Shown piece after piece: positions 11,848-46,317 of a stretch of DNA of 64,000 nt. The stretch is from Gibbula magus (Eukaryota; Mollusca; Gastropoda; Trochida; Trochidae): assembly GCA_936450465.1 (NCBI GenBank), contig OW388300.1, forward strand, positions 41,262,358 to 41,326,357, in the 5' to 3' direction. The notes below the pieces were generated by a model. The model had not been told where the DNA came from and searched no databases. It saw only the letters and a program-made list of their open reading frames with translations. Made by a program: the position numbers and the translations under genes. Numbering within the stretch: the stretch's first letter is position 1; each line of letters starts with the position of its first letter.

Positions 11848-12240
11848 GGTAGATAAGATAGAAAAACTATTTTGAGATCCCTTTACTATCTAGGAATCGA
11901 CCCTATAGTCGGTAGATAAGATAGAAACACTATTTGAGAACCCTTCACAATCTAGGAATCGACTTTTACAGTCTGTAGAAAAGATAAGGAAACAAGTCGA
12001 AAGCTCCTCACAATCTAGGAATCGACCCCTATAGTCCTTAGCTGAAACACCATAACCCTTTACAATCTAGGAGTCGTAAGATATCATAGAGAAGCGAGAG
12101 GGAAATTCCTCTCAATCTAGGAAACGACCCCTTTAATCTGTAGATAAGATAGAAACACTATTTGAGAACCCTTCACAATCCAGGAATCGTTCGTACAGTC
12201 TGCTAGATAGCCTTACAAACAAATTCCTAGATTGTGATCA
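11848..12240 (-). repeat. 63-bp minisatellite, inverted second block
   Basis: About six units are the reverse complement of those at 5165-6958 (GGTAGATAAGATAGAAACAC, TATTTGAGAACCCTTCACAA, TCTAGGAATCGACC), including both unit types. Confidence 0.88.
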
Positions 12241-12352
12241 TTGTTAGGGTCGAACAATCTGCAGATTGTGTTAACAATCTAGGAATGGTGAAATATTCCT
12301 AGATTGTGAGCTCACAATCTGCAGATTGTTCGAAAAACATGCAGATTGTGAT
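12222..12352. repeat. Cluster of small palindromes derived from the minisatellite
   Basis: ACAATCTGCAGATTGT is a perfect palindrome at 12254-12269 and 12314-12329. AGATTGTGAGCTCACAATCT is another at 12301-12320. All reuse the minisatellite core AGATTGT in both orientations. Confidence 0.75.
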
Positions 12353-12394
12353 ATACCCAAAATGGTTCATAACATATACACTGTATAGTTTATA

Positions 12395-12861
12395 AACTAC
12401 CGGGCAAAAGAAAGTTTTCACCTAAGTTTATTTCGATAAAATCAATATTTAAAAGAAATCAGATGTATTTGACTATGACACGATACAATAATACTTATCT
12501 GCAGTAGTTTGAATGACTTTGTTGGTGACTGAGGTTAAATTTTAGTTCAAATATCTTTTTGTAATGAAGACAGGGTTAAGAATGAAATTTTCACCAACAT
12601 GACCCCTGCCCTGTTTAAAATGTTTTAAATGTGTGCAGAATCAGGCACATTTATTTATTTTCACATAGGATATGACTTATATGTCGATTAACAATTTTAG
12701 AAAATTAATTAAAAACATGTAGAAGTATTCTTAGACTGCTAACTAAACACCTGTACTTATCAGTTTTGGATTATGACTTCGAAAACTTGAGATATTTGGA
12801 ATTGAAAATCATACATATGATAAAATCAACTGAGGTGAGTACTTTCTTTTGCCCGATAGTT
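12395..12861. mobile_element. Tc1/mariner-like MITE flanked by TA
   Basis: The ends AACTACCGGGCAAAAGAAAG and AACTATCGGGCAAAAGAAAG are inverted and flanked by TA on both sides (12393-12394, 12862-12863). The core has no transposase. Confidence 0.75.
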
Positions 12862-12863
12862 TA

Positions 12864-14164
12864 CTAAGAAAGGGTTAAACGTGATACAGTTAGTAAATGA
12901 CGAGAATTGAGAATTTTGTAAAACAGAGAAGGAAAACTTGTCTCAGTTTTTTTTCTAGAATATGATGATACATAAAAAAAAGTTTGGTTGACTGTTGAAC
13001 TAGTTTTCAAAACCTCTACAAGTGTCCAAAATGCAAAAGAATGTTGTTTTTCTCTCTCTTTGTAAATAACGTTTTAATATTTAAAAAATACTAATGACAA
13101 TCTATGAGTTCTATTGGAAACAAAACATAATCATAATAAAATTAATTTTGTTTCGATTTCCATTTGAATGTATGCTTTAAAAGGATAATACAGTTTGTTT
13201 ACCTGTCATTATATAGTTGATTGCTTATGCAGGATGAAATAGCGCGGTGGAAAGGGTTTTAATCGTATGGTGTTTTCATCCAATGGCACCGCCGAGGAAA
13301 GACTTTTCACCGCGGTTGAAAGGGCTCTCACCGCGGTTGAAAATATTTTCTGCAAACCCTTTCCACCTCAACTTGTTTAAGTCATTTTCAATTGTCACAT
13401 ATTTCATATTTCTCAATTATGAGAAATCATATTATAAAATAATCTTTTAAACTTTATTATAATGTCCCTTCATGAATTAGTTTTTAACTTTTCATTTTGA
13501 GTAATTCGTGTTTCATTTTGAGGTCTCGTGGTTCACTTTGAGTTTTGTGTTTTTATTTTACGTTTTCCGTATTTTGATCGCACAAATCAATATTGTATGT
13601 GTTTTTTTTCTAAAAAATGCAACATCACTGATTTTGGAATTTAACTATTAGTATTTACCAAGCAGGATGAACAAATTATATGCATATGCCATTAGTCACT
13701 GTCTAACATATTTCCTTTAATCACATGATGAGTTTGAGCAATAATATGCTATCTTCTATCGTGTTGTTCAATAACGTTGGAAATAGGTATTCAAATTTTT
13801 CCATCATGTTTCAATAACACATGGGATGCAGACAATTATGTTTAAAAACTTATGAATTGATATACCTAATTTACCTATTTTGATTTGATACATCATCACT
13901 GTAGGACATAATTAAACAAACAAAAAATTCAATTTACATTTACATTAAATTTCTATTTAAATACACTACAGTTTTATTGAACTTTTTATAAGGTAATTAA
14001 GGTAATCAAATTTTGCATTTAATACGGAGTCTTATGTATTATATACCGACAAACAAAGACTAGTACTAATGTGAGTACAGTTGTCTGAATGTTTTAACGA
14101 CAGATGATCCAAGTTAAATAAAGTGGACATACAATATTATCAAAGTTTGCGGACAGCAGAATAC
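12864..14164. other. AT-rich spacer with a small inverted repeat
   Basis: GGTGGAAAGGGTTT (13246-13259) is inverted at 13354-13367 around two direct copies of CACCGCGGTTGAAA. No gene is seen. Confidence 0.5.
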
Positions 14165-14480
14165 ACCAATCCTTCTTGGTGTAGTGGTAGAGCCTTGGGT
14201 TGCAAAGCGAAGTTCGAATCCCACATTGTCTGCTTTGAAACAAATGTGGATTGTGATTGATTATGTGGATAACCATTGTCTGCTTTGGAAAAAAATTGAT
14301 TATGTGAATTACTCATTGGGACTTAATTGGGTGAATTGATTCCTACTTGGAGGATCTTAGCCCTGGGTAGTACCTTATTCTGTACAAGACCAGTATAAGG
14401 CCCTCTCAATAGGAATTGTAAGGTCTGTGTTCCTTTCGTAGGGATGTTCCCGGAAAAATAAGTCAGTTCAAAGACTATTA
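14165..14480 (+). mobile_element. tRNA-derived repeat (family 2), plus copy
   Basis: The head CTTGGTGTAGTGGTAGAGCC, an anticodon-like TTGCAAA and the B box GTTCGAATCCC resemble a tRNA(Cys-like) gene without a paired acceptor stem. It is followed by a body shared with the minus-strand copy at 18715-19015. Confidence 0.7.
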
Positions 14481-14799
14481 AATTGGCTTTCAGATATATA
14501 AGTGGATAGGTGCCATGAACCACACCCCTGTCTCTGGTCGCATCAAGGAGTTCAACGACTTCAGTGTTTTGACTTGGGTAGACGATGATGCTCGCTTTCC
14601 TTCACTCTTGTGAACCACCACGACAACCATTAACCTTGGACCAACTTGGAAGTTTCACAGTCGAATGAATAGGTCCCTTCCACATCGCCACCAGAACATT
14701 TTCGATATGTTGAGGTGATGTTAATGATGGCTGAAAGAGCTAATCTGAGACAACTTGACTAAGGAACTGCTCCTCCTGGTCGGAATAGAGTGAACAGAG

Positions 14800-14830
<31 letters not shown>

Positions 14831-15030
14831 GAGAAGACTCCCATGATACAGTGGCTGACCTAGTTGAACTGAGAACTTAAATATAACATGAACACTTATG
14901 TGCAAGTTTTCTAAATGAACTCTAAATCAAAACTTAAGAAACTGTTTAACTTAAATGTATCCAGAACGTACAACAGATTTTTATCAGTGCGACGAAACAT
15001 CAATAATATCTAGAATGTTATCACTCCAAA
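14480..15030. repeat. Unassigned, with (CAGA)n microsatellite
   Basis: A tract of about seven GACA units lies near 14801-14831. The rest (14520-14790) is moderately GC-rich but has no open frame that I recognise. Confidence 0.5.
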
Positions 15031-16260
15031 AGCTAATGGATTTTCGAAAGATATATTGTTTGCATGGGATTTTTTATAGAACAAAAGAGAAATATTGCTG
15101 AAACCCAATCATATATCCTTTCACAACCAATAAGACCAAATGCTAATATAAAAAACAACAAGAAGACAATAAACAACAAAAGTGTGATAGATTCAGGTGT
15201 TCACCTTTTTAATGATATCATTAAAAGTGACAGTAACTTTCTCGTATATGTTGATTCAAAGGTATAAATGTAAAATAAACTTTCTAGATTATGCAGATAT
15301 CGTTCATTCAATTAAAGGGACTGCAGTTTCTTTCAAATTCCCCATTTATAACGTTAGTTGATATGATTGATATTTACTTTAAAGGGTAAGACAATTTTAA
15401 TGTGAACACATTTTATAATTACGAATTACAGAAACGATTTCCATGGCTTTACCGAACCATATTCACTCCTTTTTCAAATACACTTCAACTTATTTGAGCG
15501 AAAAAACGTGCTACTGCCCCATTTAAAAAACAATGTAACAATAAACAGAAAACCAGCTTCTTCCTTCCAGTCATTGAAGACATTGTCGCCAGTAACAAAT
15601 GATGCCGAATTTTCTCTGATATATTACAAGAAACAAGTCATCTAAATATTTGGTAATACAAAGGGAAATGGGATAAGGACCGCTGATGCTCAATAAGCGA
15701 TGCTGAATGGAAAACACAAAAGAACCTCAAAACTAACATGGTTTCAATATTCCGTTGTGCATAGAATCCTTCAAAACGAATGATCTTTTACACAAGATGA
15801 AAATCAAAGATACAAACAAATGTAACTTTTGTGAGAAATAAACCGAAACCATAACCTATCTTATTTGGATTGTGATTATGTAAATTGTATTTGGAACAAA
15901 ATCAAAGAGTGGTAAGAAGAAATTACAATGCAATGCTTGAGTTTACGAAACGAAATATATGATCGGAATATCCAGAAATAAAAATAAAGTATTAAATATG
16001 AATATAGTGATTGCGAAATATAACATTTTCAAATCGAAACATACTGAAAAATAAACCGAAACTATAACCTATCTTATTTGGATTGTGATTATGTAACTAG
16101 TATTTGGAACAAAATCAAAGAGTGGTAAGAAGAAATTACAATGCAACGCTTGAGTTTACGAAACGAAATATCTGTTCGGAATATCCAGAAATAAAAATAA
16201 AGTATTGAATATGAATATAGTGATTTCGAAATATAACATTTTCAAATCGAAACATATTGG
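15030..16260 (+). pseudogene. L1/Tx1-like LINE RT C-terminal region, broken
   Basis: Plus-strand pieces in several frames: SKANGFSKDILFAWDF, KRNIAETQSYILSQPIRPN, VIDSGVHLFNDIIKSD, then LDYADIVHSIK. After a MITE insertion: SFLPVIEDIVASNK, WFQYSVVHRIL, KCNFC-like Cys pairs and LIWDCDYVNCIWNKIKEW. The last about 210 bp are duplicated in tandem (15841-16050 and 16053-16255). Many stops and shifts make it non-functional. Confidence 0.72.
15316..15522. mobile_element. TTAA-flanked MITE inside the LINE
   Basis: Begins AGGGACTGCAG after TTAA (15312-15315) and ends GTGCTACTGCCCCA with TTAA at 15523-15526. It is the same family as 20771-21070 and interrupts the LINE reading. Confidence 0.75.
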
Positions 16261-16813
16261 AATAAAACCAAACTTCAGTACATTAAACAAGATATTCAAA
16301 GAGCATACGATATTAATAAATATAATACATTTTCAAAATGTAATACACAAATTTTATAAAACCCTGGTCGAATTGTCATTTACTTTTTTTTACTATATTT
16401 TCAATCTTGATGAAGTTGATGGTCTCGCAATGTGATGCGACTGTCACACGTAATGTCTCGCCTTCAAATGGAACACCCGACTGTACCCCTCACATGGTTC
16501 GACAAATTACGTTTTAATTGCAATTATGAGTAAAAAAGGCAAGAAGTTAGGTTCAGTAAATCGATTTAATGTACAATTACATGAATACATAATCTAATAA
16601 TAATCTAAGGATAAGAATAACACATTATACTAAGGAACTTTTTGTTCTCGCGTAATGCATTTGTTTAAAAAGGTAGTGACGCGATGAAATTCCTGGAAAT
16701 TTAGTCTCATCCTAGCGTAGGGATACGGGGATTCCCCAACTACGGGTTTCCTTATAGAGGAACAGCTGATTTCTTTTTAGGGATTTTTAGAATGAAAACG
16801 GATATGGGTAAGA
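16260..16813. other. No gene recognised
   Basis: AT-rich spacer. A short GGGGATTCCCC palindrome lies near 16730. Confidence 0.5.
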
Positions 16814-16970
16814 TAAACAATAACCAACTCGTGATGGGGAATGACAGATTATCTTTCCCTCGTCATATCAATAAAGTAATTGTCTCGCGCAAGGCTCGGC
16901 AATTACGTAATTGATATGACTCGGGGAAAGATAATCTGTCATTCCCCGTCACGAGTTAGTTATTGTCTAA
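16814..16970. repeat. Foldback with 70-bp arms
   Basis: ACTCGTGATGGGGAATGACA and flanking sequence pair with its complement downstream at about 95%. The tip is CTCGCGCAAGGCTCGG. Confidence 0.88.
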
Positions 16971-17824
16971 ATATCATTCGATCTTTTTCTGTCAATAGTA
17001 AAGAGTTCAAAATTCTTTGTAATCCTTTCCAATGTATACGCCAGTGTATACCATATTGTTCATGTCATGTGAAAAAATAAATAAAATATATATACCGAAC
17101 TAAAAAAGTTAAGGACAAAAGCAGTTTTTTGGTTTATTTTGACATTATTTTTCGAAGGTGAAATTTTGCAATTTTTAGACCTATTCTACCAACATTGCAA
17201 CCCTACATGAGCTCGCTAACGTCCTTGAAAGGCATCAGATTCTATATCAACTGTTTCACAACCTTAGGTTTTAAGATGTTCTTAAGACATAACTAATGAA
17301 GTTGGCATACGCGCCAATGAAGTTAATGCCAATCCAGTTTCAGATGATTAAAATACTAGGTAACATACACGTTACTCCGAAAAACGTCTGTACATATCTG
17401 ATTAAAAACATTAGAATGCTTATTTTATCGCAATGAAATTTATCAGAATATTATTCATAATCTTGTTTTCATGACATCCATTTTCAAAATATGTAAACAA
17501 AATCCAATGGTCCATAACTTTTTGTGCTCAGTATATATATAAAAAAAGATAAATAAAGTTGTTACCATCCTTCCCCCTTCCTTGGGAATTCTCAGATTTC
17601 GTGTTTTGTACAACATATTACTTCTGGTTTCATGTACCAAAATATTAAGCTTTGCGTGTTTTACGAATGTTATGATTATTGTAATGTTGTAACTAATATT
17701 CATACTTCAACAAAAGGGTTTATATCATAGCCTATACGTAAAGCTACACGAAGCCAACCCTATCCAACTTTTCCTGTTGTTTACATGTAGGATATAGTCT
17801 ATCATTATAAGAAAATGTCCAATG
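16971..17824. other. 3' flank of the SLC6 gene
   Basis: AT-rich, downstream of the SLC6 stop. It probably contains the 3' UTR and polyadenylation site; no unique AATAAA could be assigned. No other gene is seen. Confidence 0.45.
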
Positions 17825-39950
<22,126 letters not shown>

Positions 39951-40669
39951 CTGAAAACAAAGGTATATTGAAATCATTGCAAAGGAGCATGTACTCTAAA
40001 CCAATTGAGTCTCCAGGTTTTTTTTACTTTAAAGGGACTATCGTCCTGTTAAAATAACCTGCCACAAATAGGAACGAAACGCATATGTATTCAAAGAGCA
40101 TGTGAGCTTTGATGTAATATATAACATGACTCAATCGAGTAGAATAATATTGGTTTTAGGATTCTTGATCTTGAAAGAATAACAGAACACCAATGAATTG
40201 TAGATGTCATTAAGTTTGATCATCTACCAGCTAATCTATCCATCCTGTTAAAATGTTGTATTCAGCCTCTAGGCTACTTATGATACACGTTATTTAAAGT
40301 GACAGTTTTCCCAAAATAGTTCATTTGCCTTTATACGACCAACTAAACATGATCAAGCCGAATCTGTGTTTCTATGGATAAGTTAAAACGTTATCTTTGA
40401 ATAACCAAAGGAATCAATTGTTAGCGCACAATGTCAGAAACGTTTGATTTTGAAATATGTTAACTTGTAAGTCTTTGATATGACTGATAATAATACAACG
40501 TTAAAGCCTTATCGCCTTGTTTTGTATGGTATGATTTTGAAAAGTGATTTATGCAGGAAATGATTATCCTCAAATATTTAAAATGAAAAATACTCCAATG
40601 TGTTCACCATTTATTAAAATCATTCATGTTTTGATAAATATCTAATTTAATTTTGTAAAAACCATTTTA
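39951..40669. other. Upstream of first mapped SLC6 exon
   Basis: AT-rich. A promoter or leader exon may lie here or further upstream, but none could be recognised. Confidence 0.4.
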
Positions 40670-40670
40670 A

Positions 40671-41077
40671 GGCTGGGCGCACACTACGTCCGATTTTTCT
40701 TGCGATGCGTCATGCGATGCTCATGTGATGCGTCATGCGATGCGTCATGCGATGCGATAAAAAAAACCAGACAGTGTATTTTCCAGATGCCTCGCACATT
40801 ATGTCCAATGCGTCAATGCGATCCGATGCGATGAAACTAGGTGCTGCACCTATTTTATCGGAACGCAAACGAAATCGTATGAAGGATTCCCTATCTTACG
40901 TCATATTTTACACTTCTCGAGGGGGTTCCCCCACTCATACCACATGGACACGAAGTGGGTAAATCAACTATATATATAAACGCAATATCTATCACACCTG
41001 TTTAACGCGTGTGTAACGCTACGCAACGCATCGAATGACGCATCACACAAAAAATTGGACATAGTGTGCGCCCAGCC
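40671..41077. mobile_element. Harbinger-like MITE with perfect inverted ends
   Basis: GGCTGGGCGCACACTA at the left is perfectly inverted at the right, with TAA on both sides as a 3-bp duplication. The left sub-terminal part carries tandem GCGATGCGTCAT words, with GACGCATC echoes on the right. Confidence 0.78.
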
Positions 41078-41427
41078 TAATCAATATTTGTTTTCAATCT
41101 TCATTTCACATAATGAGATAAAATATAAATTTTACGGTGTAAAGTAAGTACGGTAACTGTGAATAATGAAACATGGTCAGCAAACTGTAGGAGATATAAT
41201 TTCTCTTTAACACAATAACTATTACATGGGTTTTATTTTAAAGATTATAATATACTGGAATACATGGACAAGCAATTACTAAAACCGTAACAACGATTTC
41301 TACAAAACTTTAAATGGGTACCGGATCTACTAATCCCTGGAAATCGTATGAGTTTAATAAATAAATAATATTGTTAGAAACATAAACGGGCGTTGGTAAG
41401 AAGGAATAGAAACAAGTTCTGTGGATT

Positions 41428-41606
41428 AACAGCATCAGTGGCGGATCCAAGGGGGGGGGGGTTCAGGGGGCCCGGACCCCCCCCTTTTCAAATCCATGTA
41501 TAAGTTGGGATATACTTTTAAACCCCCCCCCCCCCCCCCCCCCCCCACTGAGTGGAGAAAAATTGTTTTGGGACCCCCCCCCTTTCAAAAATCCTGGATC
41601 CGCCCC
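41428..41606. mobile_element. MITE with GGCGGATCC ends and long C runs
   Basis: CAGTGGCGGATCCAAGG and the inverted CAGGGGCGGATCCAGG bound runs of G and C, the longest about 24 C (41523-41546). AGCAT flanks both sides. Confidence 0.72.
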
Positions 41607-42825
41607 TGAGCATTTTATTGTTTCGAGGTGATTAGTACCACTCAAATGTATTATCACTTCATAGAACCTATTTCCCTTTGATATATCAACAATTTACCTT
41701 AAAGATGTTCCCAACAATAATCAAAATAAATGAAAAATTACTGTAGATTGGCATGATGCAAGCTGAATATGTATAATTCGAAAAAGTGCGTGTCACGGAC
41801 GAAATATTGTTGGGATCTTTACTGAAAAGGCTTAATATGATTCATTACCCCTCTAAACATGGGGATAGACACCAACATTTATTTGATATATTGTATAGTT
41901 ACTGAGATATTGATGAAAACGAGATTTTCAGTAATGGCGGCCTTTATTTGCATATTGTGCGGATTGCCCAATGATGACAGAGTGGCATCATTCAGATTCC
42001 TTAAGAGCACATCTAAGAGGTATAGAAACAGCTAAATAAAAGTTGTACATACCGCAATGCAAGGTTGTTCGAAAATCAGGGGTTTGGCAACCGGACTAGT
42101 TACGTCTGGAATGATCCGCTTGTTATTAAACTAATTAACACATTCAGTGCATGTTTGAGGATATCGTCTCATTAAATGGACAGCATAATAAATAAATGTG
42201 ATAAATAATTTCAGAGATTTGTATTCACATGAGTAGGAACATTAAAATAATTTAAAAACGCAAAATTCAAAGTCAGCAAATTGCAATTTGGTATACACTT
42301 CTTTCTTATCTGTTAATATTTAATGTCGTTCAAAATTTAGTTTCATGTAATTGTGAAAGGATGTTTTCCCGACGGAATGCGCAAGATAAACTATCGTTAC
42401 TTTTAAATAATGCCCACGGGTATTTTTTTCTATCTCATTAACCGATACTAATTACGATAACGTTAATTTTAACTGATTTCGCGGAAACATCATTTATCTT
42501 CAGAATCATCCGTAAAATATCGCTGTATAGTCTAAGGCCATATGTTCAAAAGGACTCATGAAACCTACTTCATTAAGCGTGTCTGCTGTTGTACATTGGT
42601 ATGTTAGATTTGTTTGTGCAGGAGTATGTAGGTTTCAGGTTGAGACAGCCACTTGGCAAAACACTTTTCAGATTGGTATTTGAATTAAGAGTAGTTTTTC
42701 AGAAGAGAGAGTCAGTACGTACTTGAGCAAACTATGCAGCATTCTATATATATGTTTGAAGAGACAGTCCTAGATAATATCCCATGGCAGGTAGATTAAG
42801 TTCATAATATCACGCCAAAAAAAGA
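41607..42825. other. No gene recognised
   Basis: AT-rich DNA; no repeat or open frame recognised. Confidence 0.5.
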
Positions 42826-43135
42826 GGCACGTTCCTTGAATAATATCCAGCACCGTAGAACATTACTTGAATGATATTCCGCACTATAGGGACATAATTT
42901 CAATGCCATCCCGCACCAGAGGGACATTACGTGAATGATATACCGCACCGGAGAAACATTACTTGAATGATATCCCACATCAGATGGACATTACTTGAAT
43001 GATATCCAACACCAGAGAACATTACTTGAATGATATCCAACACCAGAGAACATTACTTGAATGATATCCCACACCAGATGGACATGACTTGAATAATATC
43101 CTGCTCCGGATCTAGAGGTACGTTACTTGAATAAT
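42826..43135 (+). repeat. 40-bp tandem repeat, about eight copies
   Basis: The unit is roughly ACATTACTTGAATGATATCC, CACACCAGATGG, degenerate at both edges and most regular at 42955-43080. Confidence 0.85.
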
Positions 43136-44389
43136 ATAGCGTCATGTCACTGAAGTTTAAGTAAAATGTCATTTGTACACATTACATGAAAGTAGTTAGA
43201 ACACACCCAAGAAGGTGAATATCATAACATTGAGCTCATTTGGAAAACCTAAAATCTATTTAATAGGGAAAATGATGTTAGGAAGTCCTATACAGTATTA
43301 ATACGATAAAAAGTTGTGCTTGCAAAGTGTCAAGGATTCATTTTTAACACTTTTGAAAACTCATTAATTTGGGCTTGTCTCGAAAATTTAACAAACTTTT
43401 AAAGATCTTAAAGTTATCTAAATTAGGCCAAATGACAATATTTACCAAGTAACCTAACCTCTTTTGCAAATTAAGCAAAATGTAGAAACATCTTATTTGC
43501 ATAACATCACACAATAAATCTTTCAAAATATATTACACATTTTTCATCTGTTGTCACGAAAAGTTACTTTTAGTGTTCATCTGTCTCTCAGCTGTCTTGC
43601 ATGTATTTTTATTTGTTAAATGTACAACCAAGGTGGTTTTGAGTATAACGAATTGGAATTGGTAACTGTGAAAAGCTGTCCCTTTTAGAAATAGAGAACA
43701 GTAAAAAAAAACGGAACAAAGGCCATATCTCCAGATAACATATTTGCGCGCTTTACATCGAGATATTGACGTCCAATGCCTCACAAAGAGTTTGCTTATC
43801 CTATCTTAAACAGTTTCTGACAAAAGGTGTCCCTTTATCACGGACGGATAGATGGAGGGCCAGACAGATGGAGCTAAAACCTATATCCCTTCCTCCTCGT
43901 GGGGGATAATAATGTAATATGTCACAAAAATAACATTGTAACGAGGAATAGAGTTCAGTATTCCTCTCCTCGCTCATGGCTCTGTTATGTTTATTCTTAT
44001 GTTAGAACTTGTAATCTAAAACGCAAGAGAAGTTTTATATCATTGCATGCAAGAAACCTTCCTCTTTATCAAAATTTAATAGGATAGGGTTTCATTAAGA
44101 TGGATAACTTGTACCCAATCGTTACTCATGAATAGATATGTTTATATCAAATCAAAATTAAAATCATACTGCATTCTCTTCACAGAGGTTACTCCCATCG
44201 GATTTCCGATTCTAACCTCTGTTCTTTTTCGCTTGAGATCTAGGGCAGAAATGGAGTCCCCTGATTGGTTGCAATGGAATCTAGTTGTGCAATCAGTGAC
44301 GCAGTTGTAAAAGTACGTAAGATAAACGTTTTCTCAGCACATATAAGGTATTTTGGCACGTATTAAGTCAAATAAAATGTTTGCAACAT
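43136..44389. other. No gene recognised
   Basis: AT-rich. An ATCACGGACGGATAGATGG stretch near 43838, followed by ATATCCC, resembles the motif at 31250-31300. Confidence 0.45.
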
Positions 44390-45740
44390 AATGGATGCAC
44401 CTTTAAAGTTACATTGTTTTCTTCATCTTTCCACACCTAGACCGTCCATTCTTGAACATTATTTATCTTCAAAATTACCAGGTTATTAAAGGACTTCTGG
44501 CTCGTGGCACAGGGGCGTGTATTCGGGACGCTATTACTTTTATATAGTAATAGGGTAGTGTCTATGTAGGTGTATGTATTTCAAACGCTTAGGCTATTTC
44601 TAAGCGATATACGCCCCTGTGTCTCATGGTTGACCTGAGATAGTCCTTTACTTTCCTCATGGAGCTGAATGATCTTTCACTTGTGGCAGTAGTTGCTGGC
44701 ATCATAATAATTAACTTCTTTTCACATTACTGTTGCAACTTCGGACAACAAGCTCAAAGCCAGGTTTACTTTGACATATTCCATATTGAGGTCTACTCTT
44801 GATTTTCGTTATTCTTGAAGATTCACACTGAGCATGTGCAACTGAACGTCCAGTTTGTGGGTTTGACAGACAAACTGTAGGTCTTATGGGTAGTCATCAG
44901 CAGCAGCAACTTTCATTATGAGACTTCCGAGACTCATGTACCTTTTGTATCCAGACTTGTCAAATCTGCCTGTGATGATTCAAGGTCACGAGGTCTAAAG
45001 CTTCTAATAGATTTTTCTGTAATCTTCCTCTACATACAAACGTTCTGAGCCATTATCAAGACGCTCTGGTAGACGTTTCTGTCTTGGAAGACCTGTTTCT
45101 TTCACATTCAAGTTCTTGGCCTTGATTGACACTTTCTCCCAGAACAGATTGAATATTTCATCTGTCCTCATACTCCTCAGTACATCCAGAGTGTTGTGAG
45201 TCATTTTAAAACCTTCAACTCCTTACGGGTTTTACCTTGGAGTGCTCTGCTTAGGTTGTCATTGTTTCTCAAAATGCATGATGACAGCATAAGTCGAAAG
45301 AGAAAGTCAAAGCTTTTCATGTAATAGGCAAGTCCTCTTATTTGAGCTTTCACTGCAGTGTCCTTCACATAGTCGAGAGACTCATCCCACAGCTCTTGAA
45401 GTGCAACATGAATTTCTTGCACACAGACAAGAGTTTCAGCCTAACCGTCAATCTGTGCTGACACAAGACTCTGATCCCTGGTGAGGTCTGGACTGACATC
45501 ACCTTATGTCTTTGAGAATATGTTCATGTCGTGAAGAATCCTTTAGTTTAGTAATTTCTTTGGTGACCATCCTCTCGACACATGACTGTTTTTCATGGTG
45601 TCTGAACAGGCAAGATTCAGAGCATGACCATTATATTGTGTATATACACCGCTCTGCTTTCACGGTTTGTGATGTGTTTTACCAGCCCATTCTTCTCCTA
45701 GCCATAGAAACAGTCATATCATAGCATTGTCCTCGTACTT
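44390..45740 (-). pseudogene. Decayed hAT/ZMYM1-like transposase
   Basis: Minus-strand pieces in N-to-C order: YTQYNGHALNLACSDTMKNS, VALQELWDESLDYVKDTAVK, AQIRGLAYYMKSFDFLFRL, DNLSRALQGKTRKELKVL, RSMRTDEIFNLFWEKVSIKA, LPRQKRLPERLDNGSERLYV, ITGRFDKSGYKRYMSL, then the hAT C-terminal dimerisation block MPATTATSERSFSSMRKVKD, YLRSTM. Several frameshifts and stops separate them. The tail SQKSFNNLVILKI continues beyond a 114-bp MITE inserted right after YLRSTM. It is a dead DNA-transposon gene or host-domesticated-type relic. Confidence 0.85.
44508..44621. mobile_element. 114-bp hAT-type MITE inside the transposase relic
   Basis: CACAGGGGCGTGTAT at the left and the inverted CACAGGGGCGTAT at the right, flanked by GCTCGTGG and TCTCATGG (6 of 8 identical), an aged 8-bp duplication. 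Removing it restores the hAT C-terminal reading. Confidence 0.78.
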
Positions 45741-45769
45741 AATTGAAGTTACGATTCAATATAAACAAA

Positions 45770-46317
45770 ACATCTTCTATTGCAGATGGTTACCATTGCA
45801 AAGGGTATCAGTTCGCGAAAATGCACGCTCATGTTGTCATTGGAACATGGTCTGCATGGACCTGGTAAAATTCAAATTACTCATGCTCTTTGAAAAGGAC
45901 CCAAAATTGTGACTACAGCATGGCAAAAGAAACGTGACATTTTCTGAAACTGGGATATTGGCCGTACCACGTCATAACGTAAAATCAACACCACAGACCG
46001 GGGTTCTGTATCAAACAAGTTCATGGCAGTGTTTGCACACGTTCCAATTGCATTAAAAGCACATTGGGCCCTTCATCAATTGAACAGGAATGTCGCTGTT
46101 TTCCCAGAGAATGACTTTGGCACAAGATAATGATCTACATACGTTCTACACCAGTATTGACTTTTCATTCTGTCTGCATGTTGTTCAACACGTTATTAAC
46201 ATCATGTCAACACACTTTGAATGCTCTGATATTATAAATTTGCTCAATACAACCAATCAGTACTAAGTAACTTAGTAACTTTTACAGTGGACTCGCGTTT
46301 CTTTTGCTGTCCAGTAT
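45770..46317 (+). mobile_element. Dispersed repeat, inverted partner of 28330-29070
   Basis: See the copy at 28330. It runs from GATGGTTACCATTGCAAAGG to ACTCGCGTTTCTTTTGCTG. Confidence 0.65.

Noticed and set aside
14165..14235. Possible functional tRNA gene (GCA-like anticodon)
   Set aside because: The A and B boxes are present but no paired acceptor stem is seen, and the segment is part of a repeat with a second copy at 18.9 kb.
41463..41657. Gly-rich ORF
   Set aside because: It arises from the poly-C/poly-G run of a MITE.
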